Shown: in pieces, positions 6,593-8,405 of the stretch | Layout: each line of letters begins with the position of its first letter | Numbering within the stretch: position 1 is the first letter of the stretch | Assembly (NCBI GenBank): GCA_002346305.1 | Contig: DDZI01000028.1 | Span: forward strand, 8,588 to 16,992 | Reading direction: 5' to 3' | Source of the DNA: Actinobacteria bacterium UBA3012 | GTDB lineage: Bacteria; Actinomycetota; Actinomycetes; Nanopelagicales; Nanopelagicaceae | Length of the DNA stretch: 8,405 nt | The notes under the pieces: model-generated | Seen by the model: only the letters and a program-made list of their open reading frames with translations | Databases searched by the model: none | Told to the model about the DNA's origin: nothing | Made by a program: the position numbers and the translations under genes

Positions 6593-6639
6593 TAAAAGAC
6601 TCCTCGTTGTAGATCGTTCTAGCTAGTTATAGAAGCAGA
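6593..6639 (-). other. 47-base spacer between transporter and enzyme genes, with Shine-Dalgarno and a weak inverted repeat
   Basis: This is the longest gap in the operon. It holds the GAGGAG ribosome site of the oxidoreductase gene (6600-6605). It also holds an 18-base imperfect palindrome at 6617-6634 with 5-base arms TTCTA/TAGAA around an 8-base centre. The stem is too short and AT-rich for a terminator, and no U-tract follows. On the minus strand a TATAAC hexamer overlaps it, but no good -35 is found 17 bases upstream. It could be a weak operator, an internal promoter remnant or nothing. Confidence 0.35.
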
Positions 6640-7497
6640 TTATGAATCGTTACCAGTTCCTGCGATTGCATTAATAAACCAACGTTGGGCCCAAAGGAAA
6701 AATAACGTTACCGGTAAAGCACTAAGCAGGGCGGCAGCATAAGTCACGTTTGGCGGAACTTTTCCATAGAAGCCAGTTCCACCAGCAATCAATGGCGCCA
6801 ATTGCACAGTCGCCACTTTTAGATTCTCAGTATTTCCGACCATCAGCGGCCAGATGTACATATTCCATGCAGTTAAGAAAGTTACGGCAGCGTATGAAGC
6901 TATAGGTGGTTTAGCAAGTGGCAATACAACTTGGAATAGCACTCTTGGCCAACTTGCACCATCAATTCGAGCTGCATCAACTAAGTTATCAGGGAAATTA
7001 ACCAGGAACTGTCGGAATAGCAATGTTCCAAATGCAGTAGAGCCAACAATCGGCAAGATCATTCCGCCCCATGTGCTCAGCAGGTTTAATTTAAAAGTTA
7101 CCAAATACAGAGGAATAATTGAAACGTTTGTAGGAAGAAAAACTGGAATTGCAAATAATGCAACGACAGTCGCTGCATATTTGAATGGCATTTTTGCTAG
7201 TGCAAATCCAGCAGAAAATGAAATTATCAATTGCAAAATCAAAATACCAAATGTGAAGAATAAGGTATTTCCAAAAATCCGCGGTGTCATAACTTGGAAA
7301 GCATCTGCGTAATTTTGCAGATTTATAGATGGTGGAAGCAGTTTAGGTGGGTAAACAGATACCGCATCTAAAGTCATGAGAGAGCCAGAAACTAAATACA
7401 GGAGTGGGAAAGTGAAAGCCAGAGCTAGTAAAACGATAACGCTGTATCGAAGTGTGTTTGCAGAACGTTTTTGGGTAAATAGAATGCCATTAGCCAT
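6640..7497 (-). CDS. Carbohydrate ABC transporter permease, MalG/UgpE type (CUT1)
   Basis: This 285-residue inner-membrane protein forms half of the channel of a sugar ABC importer. Six membrane segments are visible at about 18-40, 75-100, 108-133, 141-163, 200-220 and 252-273. The cytoplasmic EAA loop that docks the ATPase lies between the fourth and fifth: 'DAARIDGAS' (174-182) ending in 'LPLAKPP' (192-198), in good agreement with the family. The N-terminus is short and cytoplasmic. The ATG at 7497 is two bases after the stop of the partner permease, with GAGGGG just ahead of it. CUT1 importers bring in oligosaccharides, glycosides, polyols or glycerol-3-phosphate, and some take sugar acids or their derivatives. 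No substrate can be read from the permease. No ATPase gene is visible; one may lie elsewhere, and shared ATPases are common for this family in Gram-positive bacteria. Confidence 0.94.
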   Translation of the reverse strand: MANGILFTQKRSANTLRYSVIVLLALAFTFPLLYLVSGSLMTLDAVSVYPPKLLPPSINLQNYADAFQVMTPRIFGNTLFFTFGILILQLIISFSAGFALAKMPFKYAATVVALFAIPVFLPTNVSIIPLYLVTFKLNLLSTWGGMILPIVGSTAFGTLLFRQFLVNFPDNLVDAARIDGASWPRVLFQVVLPLAKPPIASYAAVTFLTAWNMYIWPLMVGNTENLKVATVQLAPLIAGGTGFYGKVPPNVTYAAALLSALPVTLFFLWAQRWFINAIAGTGNDS

Positions 7498-7499
7498 GA

Positions 7500-8405
7500 T
7501 TAACCCCTCGCTCTAATAATTTTGCGAATCTGTAAGACAGTTAACGCGACGGCAAGGAAAATAATAAACTGAGCCATCACAATAGCCGATGCATATCCAA
7601 TCTCAAATTGCTCAAACGCAACTTTGTATGCGTAGTATGCAAGTGAAGTTGTTGAATCAAGCGGGCCGCCTTGAACCATTAAGAGTGATATTTCAAAAGG
7701 TGATCCTAGGAAAGCTAATATTTCAATCACGACTACCAAGATCGTTGTTGAAGCAACACATGGAAACATGATTCCCCAAATACGTTGCCAAACATTTGCT
7801 CCATCGAGAGCTGCCGCTTCCATAATTTCTGGTGAAATCCTCTGCAAGCCAGCTAAATACAAAATAATTACCAACGGAAGTGATAGCCAAATAACGATTA
7901 TGGTGATCGACGGCAATGCCCAAGTAAAGCTGCTCAACCACTGGGGTCCTGTGATTCCAATTTTACTCAAGAATACGTTAATCCAACCAGCTTCTGGATT
8001 GAAAATACTTGACCAGGAAATTCCAGCAACCGCACTAGATACCGTAAGCGGTAAGAAAAACATGGCGCGGAAGATTCCGATTCCTTTAACTTTCCAGTTC
8101 AACAGAACCGCTAAGAGAAATCCACCAAAAACTGTTGGTAGAACTCCATAAGCTAAATATTGAAGCGAGCGTCCAAACGCCGGCATGATCAACTCATCTG
8201 AGAATAATCTGCGGTAATTTTCTAAACCAACCCATTTGATGGGGCCCAAGATGTTCCACTCACAAAAACTAAGCAAAACTCCGACAGCGGAAGGGATGAG
8301 AATGAAAAGTGTGTACATGAAAAGATTTGGAATAATAAATACACCCAACCAAAAACGATCATTTCGTTTTAGTTGATTTTTTGTACCTACTTTTTTTTCT
8401 TTTAC
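7500..8405 (-). CDS. Carbohydrate ABC transporter permease, MalF/UgpA type (CUT1), N-terminus beyond right edge
   Basis: This is the other half of the heterodimeric sugar importer channel; 301 codons are visible. The reading frame stays open to the last base. A TTG at 8348 could be taken as a start, but it lies directly at the first membrane segment ('GVFIIPNLFMYTLF') and has no ribosome site. The upstream codons encode a Lys/Arg-rich stretch ('VKEKKVGTKNQLKRNDRFW') typical of the cytoplasmic N-terminus of this family, so the true start is outside the window. About six membrane segments follow. The EAA loop 'EIMEAAALDGANVWQRIW' precedes 'GIMFPCV', and the late periplasmic-to-membrane signature 'QGGPLDSTTSLAYYAYKVAF' and 'EIGYASA' is well kept. 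The stop is two bases before the MalG-type start. The binding-protein gene probably lies just upstream, outside the window. Confidence 0.93.
   Translation of the reverse strand, partial: VKEKKVGTKNQLKRNDRFWLGVFIIPNLFMYTLFILIPSAVGVLLSFCEWNILGPIKWVGLENYRRLFSDELIMPAFGRSLQYLAYGVLPTVFGGFLLAVLLNWKVKGIGIFRAMFFLPLTVSSAVAGISWSSIFNPEAGWINVFLSKIGITGPQWLSSFTWALPSITIIVIWLSLPLVIILYLAGLQRISPEIMEAAALDGANVWQRIWGIMFPCVASTTILVVVIEILAFLGSPFEISLLMVQGGPLDSTTSLAYYAYKVAFEQFEIGYASAIVMAQFIIFLAVALTVLQIRKIIRARG

Noticed and set aside
6617..6634. Inverted repeat as a rho-independent terminator between permease and oxidoreductase genes
   Set aside because: The 5-base AT-rich arms are too weak, and no T-tract follows in the direction of transcription.
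6600..6665. Possible internal promoter with TATAAC as -10 on the minus strand
   Set aside because: The hexamer 17 bases upstream (GGTAAC) is a poor match to TTGACA, and a TATAAC is expected by chance in AT-rich spacer DNA. It is noted only as a weak possibility in the spacer entry.
6854..7312. 152-codon plus-strand reading frame opposite the MalG-type permease
   Set aside because: It lies wholly antisense to a well-supported membrane protein, shows no recognisable domain and has a composition expected from a shadow frame.
7768..8151. 127-codon plus-strand reading frame opposite the MalF-type permease
   Set aside because: Antisense shadow of conserved permease sequence, including the EAA loop region; no domain and no operon context.
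8391..8398. Run of eight T on the plus strand as a terminator tail
   Set aside because: No hairpin precedes it, and on the minus strand it is read as Lys/Glu codons in the open permease frame.
1..8405. Mobile element, phage, CRISPR or defence system
   Set aside because: No transposase, integrase, direct repeat array, terminal repeats, nuclease or toxin-like gene is visible. Codon use looks even across the operon.

Overview
The window is one tightly packed set of ten genes, all on the minus strand, so transcription runs from the right edge to the left edge. Base composition is moderate to low GC by eye, and gaps between genes are almost absent. Most junctions are ATGA or TAATG overlaps or gaps of 1-2 bases. 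This compact style, with a CUT1-type sugar ABC transporter leading an enzyme operon, would suit a streamlined free-living heterotroph such as a freshwater actinobacterium of the acI/Nanopelagicales type. That assignment is an impression from composition and gene content. No rRNA or other marker gene is present, so taxonomy stays open.

Layout in transcription order (right to left): (1) a MalF/UgpA-type permease whose N-terminus runs off the right edge (8405-7500); (2) a MalG/UgpE-type permease (7497-6640); (3) a 47-base spacer, the largest gap; (4) a Gfo/Idh/MocA oxidoreductase (6592-5369); (5) a VOC/glyoxalase-fold protein (5366-4866); (6) an enolase-superfamily sugar-acid dehydratase of the mannonate/galactonate dehydratase type (4866-3727); (7) a D-isomer-specific 2-hydroxyacid dehydrogenase (3730-2681); (8) an amidohydrolase-2 family hydrolase or lactonase (2679-1801); (9) a small ABM-fold protein (1770-1474); (10) a fumarylacetoacetate-hydrolase family enzyme (1474-428); (11) the N-terminal 143 residues of an aldehyde dehydrogenase resembling succinate-semialdehyde dehydrogenase, cut by the left edge (431-1). 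Item 3 is not a gene.

Read together, the genes look like a carbohydrate uptake and non-phosphorylative catabolic operon. A sugar or sugar derivative is imported, oxidised (Gfo/Idh/MocA), opened from a lactone (amidohydrolase) and dehydrated to a 2-keto-3-deoxy acid (enolase superfamily). A FAH-family enzyme then cleaves or dehydrates it, and an aldehyde dehydrogenase finishes the route. The same classes occur in known L-fucose/L-rhamnose diketo-hydrolase routes and in Weimberg-type pentose routes. This exact combination, with a 2-hydroxyacid dehydrogenase, a VOC protein and an ABM protein, does not match a pathway I can name. The substrate cannot be read from the sequence. No kinase, aldolase, regulator, solute-binding protein or transporter ATPase is seen; the binding protein and operon promoter probably lie beyond the right edge.

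I see no RNA genes, mobile elements, CRISPR arrays, long repeats or convincing terminators. No stretch over 50 bases lacks a gene.
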